This document shows positions 1 to 7,533 of a stretch of DNA of 32,728 nt, piece after piece. A model generated the notes under the pieces. That model was not told the DNA's origin and made no database searches. It worked only from the letters and a program-made list of their open reading frames with translations. The DNA comes from Mycobacterium persicum. GTDB taxonomy: Bacteria > Actinomycetota > Actinomycetes > Mycobacteriales > Mycobacteriaceae. A program made the position numbers and the translations under genes. The stretch is taken from contig NZ_MVIF01000068.1 of NCBI RefSeq assembly GCF_002086675.1, forward strand, positions 1-32,728, written 5' to 3'. Numbering within the stretch: the first letter of the stretch is position 1; the number at the start of each line of letters is the position of its first letter.

Positions 1-1
1 G

Positions 2-669
2 GTTTGGACCGCGGCGGACTCGATTCAGGCGGGTGGTGCGGCTGTGGCGGCGTTCGGTGGTAATGCGTTGGGCGCGGTCTTGGGCGCGAGTGCGGCGGCG
101 TTTGGGCTTCATGGCGGTTCTGTCGCAGCAGTAGCCGGTGGCGGGTGCGCACCGGCCCGGAAACAGCAGCGCGCTACCACAATCTCTATCCGCCTGATCC
201 TGCCGATTGGAACGCGGTAAACGCCTATAATCAAGAAGCCTGGTATTACAACACATTAAAGGCGCAACTCGAGCGCCAATTAGATGCCGCAAACGCACAA
301 TACACGCCTGCCAAAGACGCTATACGCGCCGAAATCCGATACTGGACACAACCAGCACCACAGCAACCGCACGCACCGTCACCAGATCCATCGACGCCCA
401 CCGGACAGCGCGGCGGCCCAATGGATGTCCGCCCCGGAACGAATGCTCCTGCGACGATTGACGGAACGTCCTTCAGCGGACACGCCCTTGACCAAATGCA
501 GGGCAGAGGCATTCCGGTAAGCGTCGTGCAAAATGCGCTTCAAAACGGCCTGCGCTCGCCGAGCCGAGGAGGCAAGACAGTTTTCTACGATCCCGACAAT
601 CATATCAGCGCTGTGCAAGCTGCCGACGGTACCATCATTACCCCGACCTTCGGGGACCGACGACCTTGA
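2..669 (+). CDS. C-terminal part of a polymorphic toxin with DUF4258-like tip (partial, frame break)
   Basis: The gene enters from the left edge. Frame 2 reads an Ala/Gly-rich stretch (starting VWTAADSIQAGG) typical of the helical N-terminal part of mycobacterial type VII (WXG/ESX-like) secreted proteins. From about 145 the coding signal moves to frame 1 and runs to the TGA at 667-669. The frame-1 part has a charged helical linker, a Pro-rich hinge (PAPQQPHAPSPDP) and a C-terminal domain of about 75 residues with SGHALDQMQGRGIP, a GGKTVFYDP strand and a final GTIITPTF strand. That pattern resembles DUF4258, an RNase-like fold common at toxin tips. A small immunity-like gene overlaps the end by 4 bases, which supports a toxin. 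The frame change near 145 may be a real indel or a sequence error. If it is real, only a GTG start at 145 would give an isolated toxin fragment. I infer the toxic activity; I see no proven active site. Confidence 0.6.
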
Positions 670-1019
670 CGAACGATGAGGATTCTCGCCACCGGATCGC
701 TTATCTCCGCCAGCTGGCGCTTAACTCGCTGAACTATTACGCCGGCGAATTTTCCGGACTCGAACGTGTAGCTCGTGACTTAGATTCGATAATCCAATCG
801 CTCGAAGAAGTCGCGGATCCATCATGGACCAATTTGCTGGGCCGACTGTGGTTCCAGCTTGAAATCATTTACGCATCGATGCTACATGAAGGACGTTTCC
901 GGCTGACTAAAGACGAAGAGGTCTACGTGCAAGAAGTCGTCGCTAAGCTCGTTGCAGAGCTCCAGAGCTATGAGCTGCCGCCAGTCCGCGACACAGCAGA
1001 AGGCACTCAGCAGCAGTAA
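666..1019 (+). CDS. Probable immunity protein for the preceding toxin
   Basis: A 117-residue, acidic, mostly helical protein with no signal peptide or membrane segment, so probably cytoplasmic. It starts at TTG 666, which overlaps the toxin stop (TTGA), a translational coupling typical of toxin-immunity pairs. The core has aromatic and acidic residues in a YYAGEFSGLERVARDLDSI-type helix, followed by a WTNLLGRLWFQLEIIYA helix. I recognise the general look of small all-helical immunity proteins but cannot assign a family. The inferred role is to bind and block the DUF4258-like toxin tip. The base composition is more AT-rich than the core genes to the right, as is usual for such cassettes. Confidence 0.55.
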   Translation: MTNDEDSRHRIAYLRQLALNSLNYYAGEFSGLERVARDLDSIIQSLEEVADPSWTNLLGRLWFQLEIIYASMLHEGRFRLTKDEEVYVQEVVAKLVAELQSYELPPVRDTAEGTQQQ

Positions 1020-1214
1020 GAAAGCTCTCACGAGCCAGGTCAGGGGCGGTCAGTGCGCCGCTTTCCCGTGGACGTGTCATATGAGCTCGACAAGGTTTCG
1101 ACTCGCACGCCACCTCCCGGGCTAGCCCCCGGGGAACATACATGCGATTATCCCAGCCGGGTCCGACACGGGCGTCGGGTTCTCAACGCAAACTTGCCGG
1201 CTGCGAGCGACAGG

Positions 1215-1430
1215 TCAGGGTTTAGCTTGAGCCTTCTGCTCAGACCCGTGAGGCCGGCACCTGCGGTGGCTCGTATCGCACAGCGGGTATTCCTTGCTGC
1301 GCCGGCAGGTGCAGATGGCCACCATGAAGCGGTCCGATTCCACGACACCGCCGCCGGGCGTCTCGATGCGCACCGGACCGGACACCAGGACCGGACCGTT
1401 GGGCACCACCTGAACCCGGGTGGTAGTCAT
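1215..1430 (-). CDS. CDGSH-type iron-sulfur protein
   Basis: A 71-residue protein with the CDGSH [2Fe-2S] signature: Cys40, Cys42, Cys51 and His55 in CTCRRSKEYPLCDTSH, the three-Cys, one-His ligand set of mitoNEET-like proteins. The usual Gly after CD is Thr here. It is likely a cytoplasmic redox or Fe-S transfer protein; its substrate is unknown. The ATG at 1430 overlaps the TGA of the upstream methyltransferase (ATGA), so the two are co-translated. In related actinobacteria I recall this pair being followed by an iron-containing redox enzyme; no such gene follows here, and the 195 bp to the toxin-immunity pair show no gene. Confidence 0.85.
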   Translation of the reverse strand: MTTTRVQVVPNGPVLVSGPVRIETPGGGVVESDRFMVAICTCRRSKEYPLCDTSHRRCRPHGSEQKAQAKP

Positions 1431-2119
1431 GACTTGTCCGCCCGGATCACCACGATTTCCTCGTCACGACAGCCGCGGGGTACCCGCCCGGTCTCCTCCA
1501 GCCATGCCGCCCGCGCCGACAACACTGGGCCGAACGGAATCCACTGAGAAGCAACAACTTCCGCGTCCAAACCGGTCGATAACAGACAATCCATGGACCG
1601 CTGCACGCCCGCCAGAGCCGACTGCACCAGCAGCAGAGATCCACCGTCGCACAACAGCTTTGCCGCCGACTCGCACAGCGGATCCAGCACCAGGCGCCCG
1701 TCGGGTCCGGCATTCCAGGCCCATGACGGACCGGCCGCCGGCGAGATGGCGTCGGAGTCGTCGACGGGCGGAGCGGGGACATACGGCGGATTGGACACGA
1801 TCACCTCGAACGGTGCGCAGTCGAAAGCCCGTGTCCACGAGCCTTGACGAACGTCGACGTCCACTCCGGCGTCGGCGACGTTGTCACGGGAGCAGCGCAC
1901 GGCATGTGGGCAGATGTCGAACGCGGTGACGCTGGCACAGCCCATTTCAGCGGCGGCGATCGCGACGAAACCGCTTCCGGTACACAGGTCGAGGACCCTG
2001 CGGCGCGGGATCAGGCCGGTCCGCCTCATCGTGTCAACGAGCAAACGGGAGTCGGATTGTGGCTGGTACACCATGTCGGCGACCGTGGCGCCATCCAAGG
2101 CTGGGTAGGTGGTCGTCAA
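1427..2119 (-). CDS. HemK/MTQ2-like SAM-dependent methyltransferase
   Basis: A 230-residue class I methyltransferase. Motif I is VLDLCTGSGFVAIAAAE (residues 42-58), an acidic motif II residue follows in AFDIC, and the catalytic NPPY of N-methyltransferases lies at 110-113 (VIVSNPPYVP). NPPY enzymes of the HemK/PrmC type methylate Gln or other amide/amine nitrogens. The short length and missing PrmC N-terminal domain suggest an MTQ2-like or orphan enzyme rather than the release-factor methyltransferase itself. The start is TTG 2119, supported by GAAAGGTC about 6 nt upstream on the minus strand. The gene leads the two-gene unit with the CDGSH protein. The substrate is not inferable from sequence. 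Confidence 0.82.
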   Translation of the reverse strand: MTTTYPALDGATVADMVYQPQSDSRLLVDTMRRTGLIPRRRVLDLCTGSGFVAIAAAEMGCASVTAFDICPHAVRCSRDNVADAGVDVDVRQGSWTRAFDCAPFEVIVSNPPYVPAPPVDDSDAISPAAGPSWAWNAGPDGRLVLDPLCESAAKLLCDGGSLLLVQSALAGVQRSMDCLLSTGLDAEVVASQWIPFGPVLSARAAWLEETGRVPRGCRDEEIVVIRADKS

Positions 2120-2138
2120 GGTAGACCTTTCGGGGCAC

Positions 2139-2157
2139 CGCCGTGACGATCACGGCG
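2139..2157 (-). terminator. Perfect 8-bp hairpin, possible terminator of the 2220-5906 leftward operon
   Basis: CGCCGTGA, loop CGA, TCACGGCG: a perfect GC-rich stem with a 3-base loop between the PfpI stop (2220) and the methyltransferase start (2119). There is no U-tract on either strand, as is common for mycobacterial terminators. It could also be an operator. Confidence 0.4.
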
Positions 2158-2219
2158 TCCTAGTACTAATGCCCGCAAACCGCTGCTCGAAACCAAACCC
2201 GTCCGATCGGGGACGATCG

Positions 2220-2771
2220 CTACCCCTCGACCTGCGCCAATTGATTGACAATCGTCGAGCAGAACGTCGGCAGGTCGGATGGTGAGCGACTAGTGATCAC
2301 ATTGCCGTCCACGACAACCTCATCATCGACGACGTTGGCGCCGGCGTTGCGCAAGTCGGTGCGAATGCTGGGATAGGAGGTCAGCGTTCGTCCCTTCACC
2401 ACGCCTGCCTCGACCAACGTCCAGGGCCCGTGACAGATTGCGGCAACCGGCTTTCCGGACTCCACGAAGTCACGGACGAAAGACACCGCAGTGCTGTCGG
2501 AACGTAGCTTGTCGGGGTTCACGGTCCCACCGGGCAATACCAGGCCGTCGAATTCGGCCACCGACGCCTGCGCAACCACACGGTCGACCGCGAACCTGCC
2601 AGCCGGATCGAGATCGTGTTCCCGCGCTTGGATTTCGCCGCCCCGTAACGACACGACCTCCACCTGAGCACCGGCCTGTAGCAGCGCCGCGCGCGGTTGC
2701 TCCAGTTCGACCTTTTCCACGCCATCGGCAGCCAGGATGGCGATCCTTTTGCCTTGCAACTCCTTCGACAT
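2220..2771 (-). CDS. PfpI/DJ-1 family protein (glutamine amidotransferase-like)
   Basis: A 183-residue single-domain protein of the DJ-1/PfpI superfamily. The nucleophile elbow is AAICHGPW, with Cys113 followed by His114; the conserved acidic residue near the N-terminus lies in VEKVELEQP, and LVLPGG (78-82) is the usual strand-turn. Known members are glyoxalases/deglycases, chaperones or peptidases; the exact activity cannot be read here. It is last in the leftward set after the zinc dehydrogenase. The start at ATG 2771 has AAAGGAG 7 nt upstream. A role in carbonyl stress would fit a neighbouring aldehyde-type dehydrogenase, but this is inference. Confidence 0.85.
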   Translation of the reverse strand: MSKELQGKRIAILAADGVEKVELEQPRAALLQAGAQVEVVSLRGGEIQAREHDLDPAGRFAVDRVVAQASVAEFDGLVLPGGTVNPDKLRSDSTAVSFVRDFVESGKPVAAICHGPWTLVEAGVVKGRTLTSYPSIRTDLRNAGANVVDDEVVVDGNVITSRSPSDLPTFCSTIVNQLAQVEG

Positions 2772-2777
2772 CGCAGT

Positions 2778-2799
2778 GCTCCTTTATGGCTCCTTTATG
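2778..2799 (-). repeat. Tandem 11-bp duplication of a Shine-Dalgarno segment
   Basis: GCTCCTTTATG occurs twice head-to-tail (2778-2788, 2789-2799). On the minus strand each copy supplies AAAGGAG, so the PfpI gene has two identical ribosome-binding sites, and the first copy also holds the TAA stop of the dehydrogenase. Confidence 0.9.
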
Positions 2800-3964
2800 G
2801 GTTCAAGACGACTTTGGTGCAGCCGTCCTGCTTGTGTTTGAAGATCTCGTAGCCGTGTGGAGCCTGGTCGAGCCGGAGATGGTGGCTGATGATCATCGTG
2901 GGGTCGATCTCGCCGCTGCAGACCCGATCCAACAACGGCCGCATGTAGCGTTGTACGTGGCACTGGCCGGTCTTGATGGTCAGCGAGCGGTTCATGACCG
3001 CGCCGATGGGGAATTTGTCCATCACGCCGCCGTACACCCCGATAACCGAGATGGTGCCGCCGTTGCGGCAACTCATCACCGCTTCCCGAAGTGCGTGCGG
3101 CCGTTCGGTTTCCAACCGCGCGGCCTGCTTGACGCGGTCGTAGGCGTCCACCACTCGAGAGCCGGTGCGAGCCTCCATACCCACCGCGTCGATGCAGTGG
3201 TCCGGACCCCGCCCGGCGGTGATGTCCCGAAGCTCCTCCAGCACCGAGGTCTCGGCGAAGTTCAGCGGTGTCGCACCCAACCGGCCGGCCAACTCCAGCC
3301 GATACGGAACCTGGTCAATCGCAATCACTTTGGCCGCGCCAAGCAGGTAGGCGCTGGCGACCGCGAACAGGCCCACCGGACCCGCACCCCATACCGCGAC
3401 GACGTCACCGGGGGTGATGCCGCACATCTCGGCGCCCATGTAGCCGGTGGGCAGGATATCCGACAAGAACAACACCTGGTCATCGGTGAGATCGTCGTCG
3501 ATCTTCAGCGGACCCACATCGGCGAACGGCACCCGCGCGTATTCGGCTTGGCCACCGGCAAACCCGCCCAACATGTGCGAATACCCGAAAAGCCCGGCGG
3601 GTGAATGACCCAACAACTTCTCGGCCATTCCGGCGTTGGGATTGGAATTCTCACACAGCGAGTACAGGTCGCGCTCACACGCCGAGCAGGCCCCGCACGC
3701 GATCGGGAAGGGCACCACCACCCGGTCGCCGACGGCCAAGTTGGACAACGCCTTTCCGACCTCGACCACTTCACCCATGAACTCGTGCCCCAGCACGTCG
3801 CCGTGCTTGACCGTGGGGATATAGCCGTCGTAGATGTGCAGGTCCGAACCACAGATGGCGGTGGAGGTGACCCGCACAATGACATCGCGGTCGTTGCGGA
3901 TCGCGGGATCTGGAACCGATTGCACCTCAACGCTATTGCGTCCGGCCCAGACGATGGCCTTCAT
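2795..3964 (-). CDS. Zinc-dependent alcohol dehydrogenase, glutathione-independent formaldehyde-dehydrogenase-like
   Basis: A 389-residue medium-chain dehydrogenase. Catalytic zinc ligands are Cys38 (ICGSD), His60 and Glu61 (LGHEFMGEV); structural zinc ligands are Cys90, 93, 96 and 104 (CGACSACERDLYSLC). The Rossmann motif is WGAGPVGLFA. The insert after the zinc loop (AGLFGYSHMLGGFAGGQAEY) and the long C-terminal half resemble the FDH_like branch, which includes glutathione-independent formaldehyde dehydrogenases, so NAD(P)-linked oxidation of an alcohol or aldehyde is likely; the substrate is open. The start at ATG 3964 overlaps the SRPBCC stop (ATGA). Much longer in-frame readings upstream only run antisense to that gene and are rejected. 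Confidence 0.88.
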   Translation of the reverse strand: MKAIVWAGRNSVEVQSVPDPAIRNDRDVIVRVTSTAICGSDLHIYDGYIPTVKHGDVLGHEFMGEVVEVGKALSNLAVGDRVVVPFPIACGACSACERDLYSLCENSNPNAGMAEKLLGHSPAGLFGYSHMLGGFAGGQAEYARVPFADVGPLKIDDDLTDDQVLFLSDILPTGYMGAEMCGITPGDVVAVWGAGPVGLFAVASAYLLGAAKVIAIDQVPYRLELAGRLGATPLNFAETSVLEELRDITAGRGPDHCIDAVGMEARTGSRVVDAYDRVKQAARLETERPHALREAVMSCRNGGTISVIGVYGGVMDKFPIGAVMNRSLTIKTGQCHVQRYMRPLLDRVCSGEIDPTMIISHHLRLDQAPHGYEIFKHKQDGCTKVVLNP

Positions 3965-4896
3965 CGGACAGCTCCTTCGCTCACCGGCCGTGCGGGCTGT
4001 TGATGCATCTGGCGCAACACTGACGTGCCTTCCGGCGACCCGTCGGAATACAGCACCTGCCCGGTTTCCAGGATCTGCTTGAACCGCCGCAGGTCGTCGT
4101 TGACCTGCTGTTCCGGCGACTCGCCCAACAGCGTCGCAACCGACTTGCCGAGCGCACCGCCCGGCATGTGGTAGCCGATCGTGACTCGGACCTCGGTGCC
4201 GTCGCCCGCGGCCGTCGGCGTGAATTCGACGCTGCCCCCGTGCCTTACCCCGGAATCGCGCACCGATTGCCACGCGATCCGCTTGTTGGGCACATCCTCG
4301 ACGATCTGCGCATCCCACCGCACGGGCTGCCCTACCGGCGCGTTGATGGCCCAATGCGACCGCCCGCCGTCGCCGGCGGTGACCGATCGCAGATGGTGCA
4401 TGAAGCTGGGCAGGTTCTCCAGGTCACGCCATAACCGATATACGTCCTCCGGCGCACGGCGCACCGTCACCGCGGCCCGCAGCGACCGATGCTTCGGACC
4501 GCTGCCATGCCGGTGGCCTCGGTCGCGGGCGGTGCGCGTCGCGGCGTAGAGGTCGGCGACGGCGATTACGGTCAGCGCGACGGCGACAACGCCACTGCGC
4601 GCCCGCGGTCCCCGGCCACGGCTGAGCACCCCCGCCCCGAACAGCGCGACGTCCAGCACGTCACCGACCACCCTGGTCCACACCAGTTTCGGCGAGCCGA
4701 GCAATAACGCGGCGGCGTGGCCGCATTCGCGTATCCCCAACGCGCGGATGACCGAGCGCGACGGGTCCGTGTCGGCCACGCCCGCGAGCACGGCTACTTT
4801 CCTTGGGGCCAGCACTTCGGCGAGGCCGAGACCCAGGCTGGCCCCACCAAGGCCGCGCGCCAGAGTGGCCGCTGCGCTCGCTGAAGCGTCTTTCAT
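3961..4896 (-). CDS. Membrane protein with C-terminal SRPBCC (polyketide cyclase/CoxG-like) domain
   Basis: A 311-residue protein. The N-terminal half has hydrophobic, probably membrane-spanning helices (LGGASLGLGLAEVLAP, HAAALLLGSPKLVW, VVAVALTVIAVADLYA). Residues from about 140 form an SRPBCC domain (VTVRRAPEDVYRLWRDLENL, then RWDAQIVEDVPNKRIAW, then VRVTIGYHMPGGALGKSVA). SRPBCC domains bind lipids or hydrophobic ligands; this architecture is common in actinobacteria next to zinc dehydrogenases. I chose ATG 4896 over ATG 4902 because AAGGGAA then lies at a proper distance. It is 26 nt downstream of the F420-type oxidoreductase and overlaps the dehydrogenase by 4 bases, so these genes form one operon. 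The ligand is unknown. Confidence 0.78.
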   Translation of the reverse strand: MKDASASAAATLARGLGGASLGLGLAEVLAPRKVAVLAGVADTDPSRSVIRALGIRECGHAAALLLGSPKLVWTRVVGDVLDVALFGAGVLSRGRGPRARSGVVAVALTVIAVADLYAATRTARDRGHRHGSGPKHRSLRAAVTVRRAPEDVYRLWRDLENLPSFMHHLRSVTAGDGGRSHWAINAPVGQPVRWDAQIVEDVPNKRIAWQSVRDSGVRHGGSVEFTPTAAGDGTEVRVTIGYHMPGGALGKSVATLLGESPEQQVNDDLRRFKQILETGQVLYSDGSPEGTSVLRQMHQQPARPVSEGAVR

Positions 4897-4922
4897 CGTC
4901 ATTTCCCTTGCCTTGTGGTGTG

Positions 4923-5906
4923 TTAGGACGCGGCCCGCAGCTTGTGCAACAACGGTTCGGCGGCCTCCTTGAGGAACTCGTCCTGGTGCTGTCCGCCGAT
5001 CTGCACGAGGGCGATATCGGTGAAACCGGCTTCCCAATAGGGCCGCACAGATTCGACGATGGCGTCCAGATCCGGCCCACACGGGATGTTCTCGGCGACG
5101 TCGTCCGGACGCACGAACTGCGTCGCCGCGGCGAAACCGGCCGGCGTCGGCAAGTCCGCGTTGACCGCCCAGCCGCCACCGAACCAGCGGAACTGATCGT
5201 GTGCCCGTTTGACAGCGGCGTCGCGGTCGGGATCCCAGCACACCGGTATCTGTCCGACCACCCGTCCGGCGCCGGTCCCGTTGGCAACCTGGCGTGCCGC
5301 GCGCCACGAGTCGACCAGGTCGCCGTCGGGCTCCACCGCGATCAGGTGGTCGGCGAGTTTGGCGAACTTGTCGACGGCCTTGGGTCCGCCGATCGCCACC
5401 CCGATGCCGATCGGCACGTCCGGTAGGTCCCACAAGCGCGCCGAATCCACCTGGAAATAGTCGCCACGCCAGTTCACCAGCCGGCCACCGAACAGTTCGC
5501 GGATGATCTTGACCGCCTCGCGCAACATGTCCTGACGACGCTCGACCGCGGGCCAGCCCCGGCCGACGATGTGCTCGTTGAGATTTTCGCCGCTACCCAG
5601 TCCGAGCGTGAACCGCCCGTCGGACAGGATCTGCACGGTCGCGGCCTGCTGCGCGACGATCGCGGGGTGATACCGCATCGTCGGACAGGTCACGTAGGAG
5701 TACAGGTCGAGGCGTTCGGTGGCATGAGCCACTGCACCCAGTACCGCCCAGGCGTTGGGCGCGTGTCCTTGCGACGTCAGCCAGGGCGAGAAGTGGTCGC
5801 TGCAGACCAAAAAGTCGAAGCCCCGCTGCTCGGCCGAAACGGCGTCCCGCACAAGCTCTTTCGGCCCGCTCTGCTCGGTCATCAACGTATAGCCGAAATT
5901 CGTCAT
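4923..5906 (-). CDS. F420-type LLM (luciferase-like) oxidoreductase
   Basis: A 327-residue TIGR03557-type luciferase-like protein close to F420-dependent glucose-6-phosphate dehydrogenase relatives. Markers are FGYTLMTEQSGPKEL at the start, LVCSDHFSPWLTSQGHAP, SYVTCPTMRYHPAIVAQQAA and LGLGSGENLNEHIVG, all typical of F420-binding TIM-barrel enzymes. Cytoplasmic, no signal. It is the first gene of the leftward operon (start ATG 5906; no clear Shine-Dalgarno, perhaps leaderless), followed by SRPBCC, zinc dehydrogenase and PfpI genes. The substrate is not visible. Use of F420 fits a mycobacterium. The 163 bp to the divergent gene at 6070 must carry both promoters; I see no clear -10/-35 pair. Confidence 0.87.
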   Translation of the reverse strand: MTNFGYTLMTEQSGPKELVRDAVSAEQRGFDFLVCSDHFSPWLTSQGHAPNAWAVLGAVAHATERLDLYSYVTCPTMRYHPAIVAQQAATVQILSDGRFTLGLGSGENLNEHIVGRGWPAVERRQDMLREAVKIIRELFGGRLVNWRGDYFQVDSARLWDLPDVPIGIGVAIGGPKAVDKFAKLADHLIAVEPDGDLVDSWRAARQVANGTGAGRVVGQIPVCWDPDRDAAVKRAHDQFRWFGGGWAVNADLPTPAGFAAATQFVRPDDVAENIPCGPDLDAIVESVRPYWEAGFTDIALVQIGGQHQDEFLKEAAEPLLHKLRAAS

Positions 5907-6069
5907 ACGCGCTGGGGTACCCGGCTATAGGCCCATATAACGTCACGGCGAAAAATCGCCCCCAAACTCGCCCTGGCGCTGCGCTCGCGGTGGCTTGCCG
6001 CGGCGTCAAAACGGGTAGACCGAGCGCAGGAGCGGGCAACGGCCCGCCTCAACCGCAAAGGAGCGGACA

Positions 6070-6360
6070 ATGATCGGAACAATCATCGGGGCCATCGTGG
6101 TCGGTCTCATCGTGGGCGCCCTCGCCCGCCTTATCATGCCGGGCAAGCAGAACATCGGCGTCATCATGACCGTGGTGTTAGGGGCCGTCGGGGCGTTCCT
6201 GGGCACCTGGATTTCCTACAGGCTCGGATACTCGAATCAGAACGGCGGCTTCGAGTTCATCCCGTTCCTGGTCGGCGTCGTCGTCGCGATCCTGCTCATC
6301 GCCGCCTACCTCGGGCTTACCGGCCGGCGCGGCACCTCTGCTCGTACCGGTCGGCTTTAG
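6070..6360 (+). CDS. GlsB/YeaQ/YmgE family small membrane protein
   Basis: A 96-residue protein with three hydrophobic helices (IGTIIGAIVVGLIVGALARL, VIMTVVLGAVGAFLGTWI, FIPFLVGVVVAILLIAAYLG) and the family marker ARLIMPGKQNIG, formerly called transglycosylase-associated protein. It is a small stress-linked inner-membrane protein of unknown biochemistry. AAAGGAG about 6 nt before the ATG is a strong ribosome-binding site. The C-terminus is basic (GRRGTSARTGRL). It stands alone, divergent from the F420-type operon. Confidence 0.85.
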   Translation: MIGTIIGAIVVGLIVGALARLIMPGKQNIGVIMTVVLGAVGAFLGTWISYRLGYSNQNGGFEFIPFLVGVVVAILLIAAYLGLTGRRGTSARTGRL

Positions 6361-6766
6361 CAGCTCAGCCCGGCGTCGCGGTCGTCGCTTTTCGTCGTCG
6401 GTGACGCTAGCTCGCGTGGGTCCTCTGATCGGGGGACATGCTGTCGCACGTTCGGGGGATGGAGATCGCATTGCTCGGTCACTTATGATCACCCAGATTC
6501 ATTTGGCATGCCTTGCGTATTGCGCTGGGAGGTAATGGTTTAACGGCTTAGGTGGAGGCAGCGGGCTTGGAAGGGAGTTGCGGTGCCACTGCCAGAGGCG
6601 CTTGTGCGCGTGGTGATGCCCGGTGCGCGCGCCAGTGGGCTGCTGCCCGCAGGCCACGAGCTAGACAGCGAGCCCAGCTAGGGACGTTACGGACGTCAGC
6701 GCACCCCTGATTTCAGTGCTGCAGCCATTTGCTGCGCCGGTTACCGAAAGGAAGCTTTCTTTCAGC
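6361..6766 (+). other. Gene-free stretch before exported protein A
   Basis: About 400 bases without a credible gene on either strand. It probably holds the promoter of the 6767 gene. AAAGGAAG at 6747-6754 is its likely ribosome-binding site. I see no RNA gene or repeat. Confidence 0.5.
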
Positions 6767-7390
6767 ATGTCCGAATATTCCACCGACCGGGCGTCCCAAC
6801 CGCGGGACAACGCCGTCGCCAGCGGATCCGATTCGGCACCGGGCCACGTCCGTCTCACCAAGTCGCGGCGTGGCACCCGCGCCGCCGGCCTGGCCTTGGG
6901 AGCATTGGCAATAACCAGCGGTGTTAGCGGCGTCCTAGACGTCAGCACTGCGACCACCAACGGCCCTAACGTCAGCGTCGGCCGACTCGCCATTACCCTA
7001 ACGGCCAACCACGGGTTCAAACTCGACACGTGCACCGCGGGAAACTCCGGGATCGCCCAGGGTGACAACACCAACTCTGGTAACAGCAGCAATATCGACA
7101 GTTCTGATGGCACCGGTGCAAACAACGGCGACACCGCCAGTGATCCCGTCGCCACTTCAAACTCTAATAGCGCTGTGGGCGTTGATATTCAAGAAGTTCC
7201 GGCAAACATCATTGCAGGCGACCTCGCCACAGAAAACCTGGATACTGCGCCGGCCGATATTGACGCCGAAATGGGCAACAATAATAACAACAACAATGCC
7301 CCGCCGCCGATTGGGATCATGTGGCCAGATGGGTTTCCGCGATGGGCTAATTTGCCGCCATTTGATCCTCATGATCCTGATGACAACTAA
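6767..7390 (+). CDS. Uncharacterised exported protein, copy A of a two-member family
   Basis: A 207-residue protein I do not recognise. A hydrophilic N-terminus of about 32 residues is followed by KSRRGTR and a hydrophobic stretch (AAGLALGALAITSGVSG, 39-55): a signal peptide or anchor with a loosely Tat-like twin arginine at 34-35. Then comes a conserved core NVSVGRLAITL and FKLDTC (68-89, single Cys89). The rest is low complexity, rich in Asn, Ser and Asp, with a poly-Asn run and a Pro/Asp tail (PPFDPHDPDDN). The gene at 25468 shares twin Arg, hydrophobic segment, core and acidic tail, so they are paralogs. The start at ATG 6767 is supported by AAAGGAAG, at a slightly long 12 nt. Codon use is more AT-rich than the core. 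Surface location is inferred; the function is unknown. Confidence 0.7.
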   Translation: MSEYSTDRASQPRDNAVASGSDSAPGHVRLTKSRRGTRAAGLALGALAITSGVSGVLDVSTATTNGPNVSVGRLAITLTANHGFKLDTCTAGNSGIAQGDNTNSGNSSNIDSSDGTGANNGDTASDPVATSNSNSAVGVDIQEVPANIIAGDLATENLDTAPADIDAEMGNNNNNNNAPPPIGIMWPDGFPRWANLPPFDPHDPDDN

Positions 7391-7533
7391 GCGGGTTTTC
7401 CCGAACTAATATGTACCGTCGGTACTACCGGAGTGGACCGTTCAGCTTGCGGCCCGGGTGGCCGCTGTCACGGAACACGCTTGACACTAATTCGCCAAGT
7501 CGTAGAGACAGGTTGCTAATCGTGGGGACCAAT

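Noticed and set aside
1053..1547. A + strand frame over the CDGSH gene
   Set aside because: No domain, and it is antisense to the CDGSH and methyltransferase genes.
2438..3604. A 388-codon + strand frame across the PfpI and dehydrogenase genes
   Set aside because: A shadow frame; the minus strand carries clear zinc and nucleophile motifs.
7411..7533. Longer N-terminus of the metal-dependent hydrolase from ATG 7411
   Set aside because: No ribosome-binding site, Arg-rich sequence unlike the family; ATG 7534 fits better.
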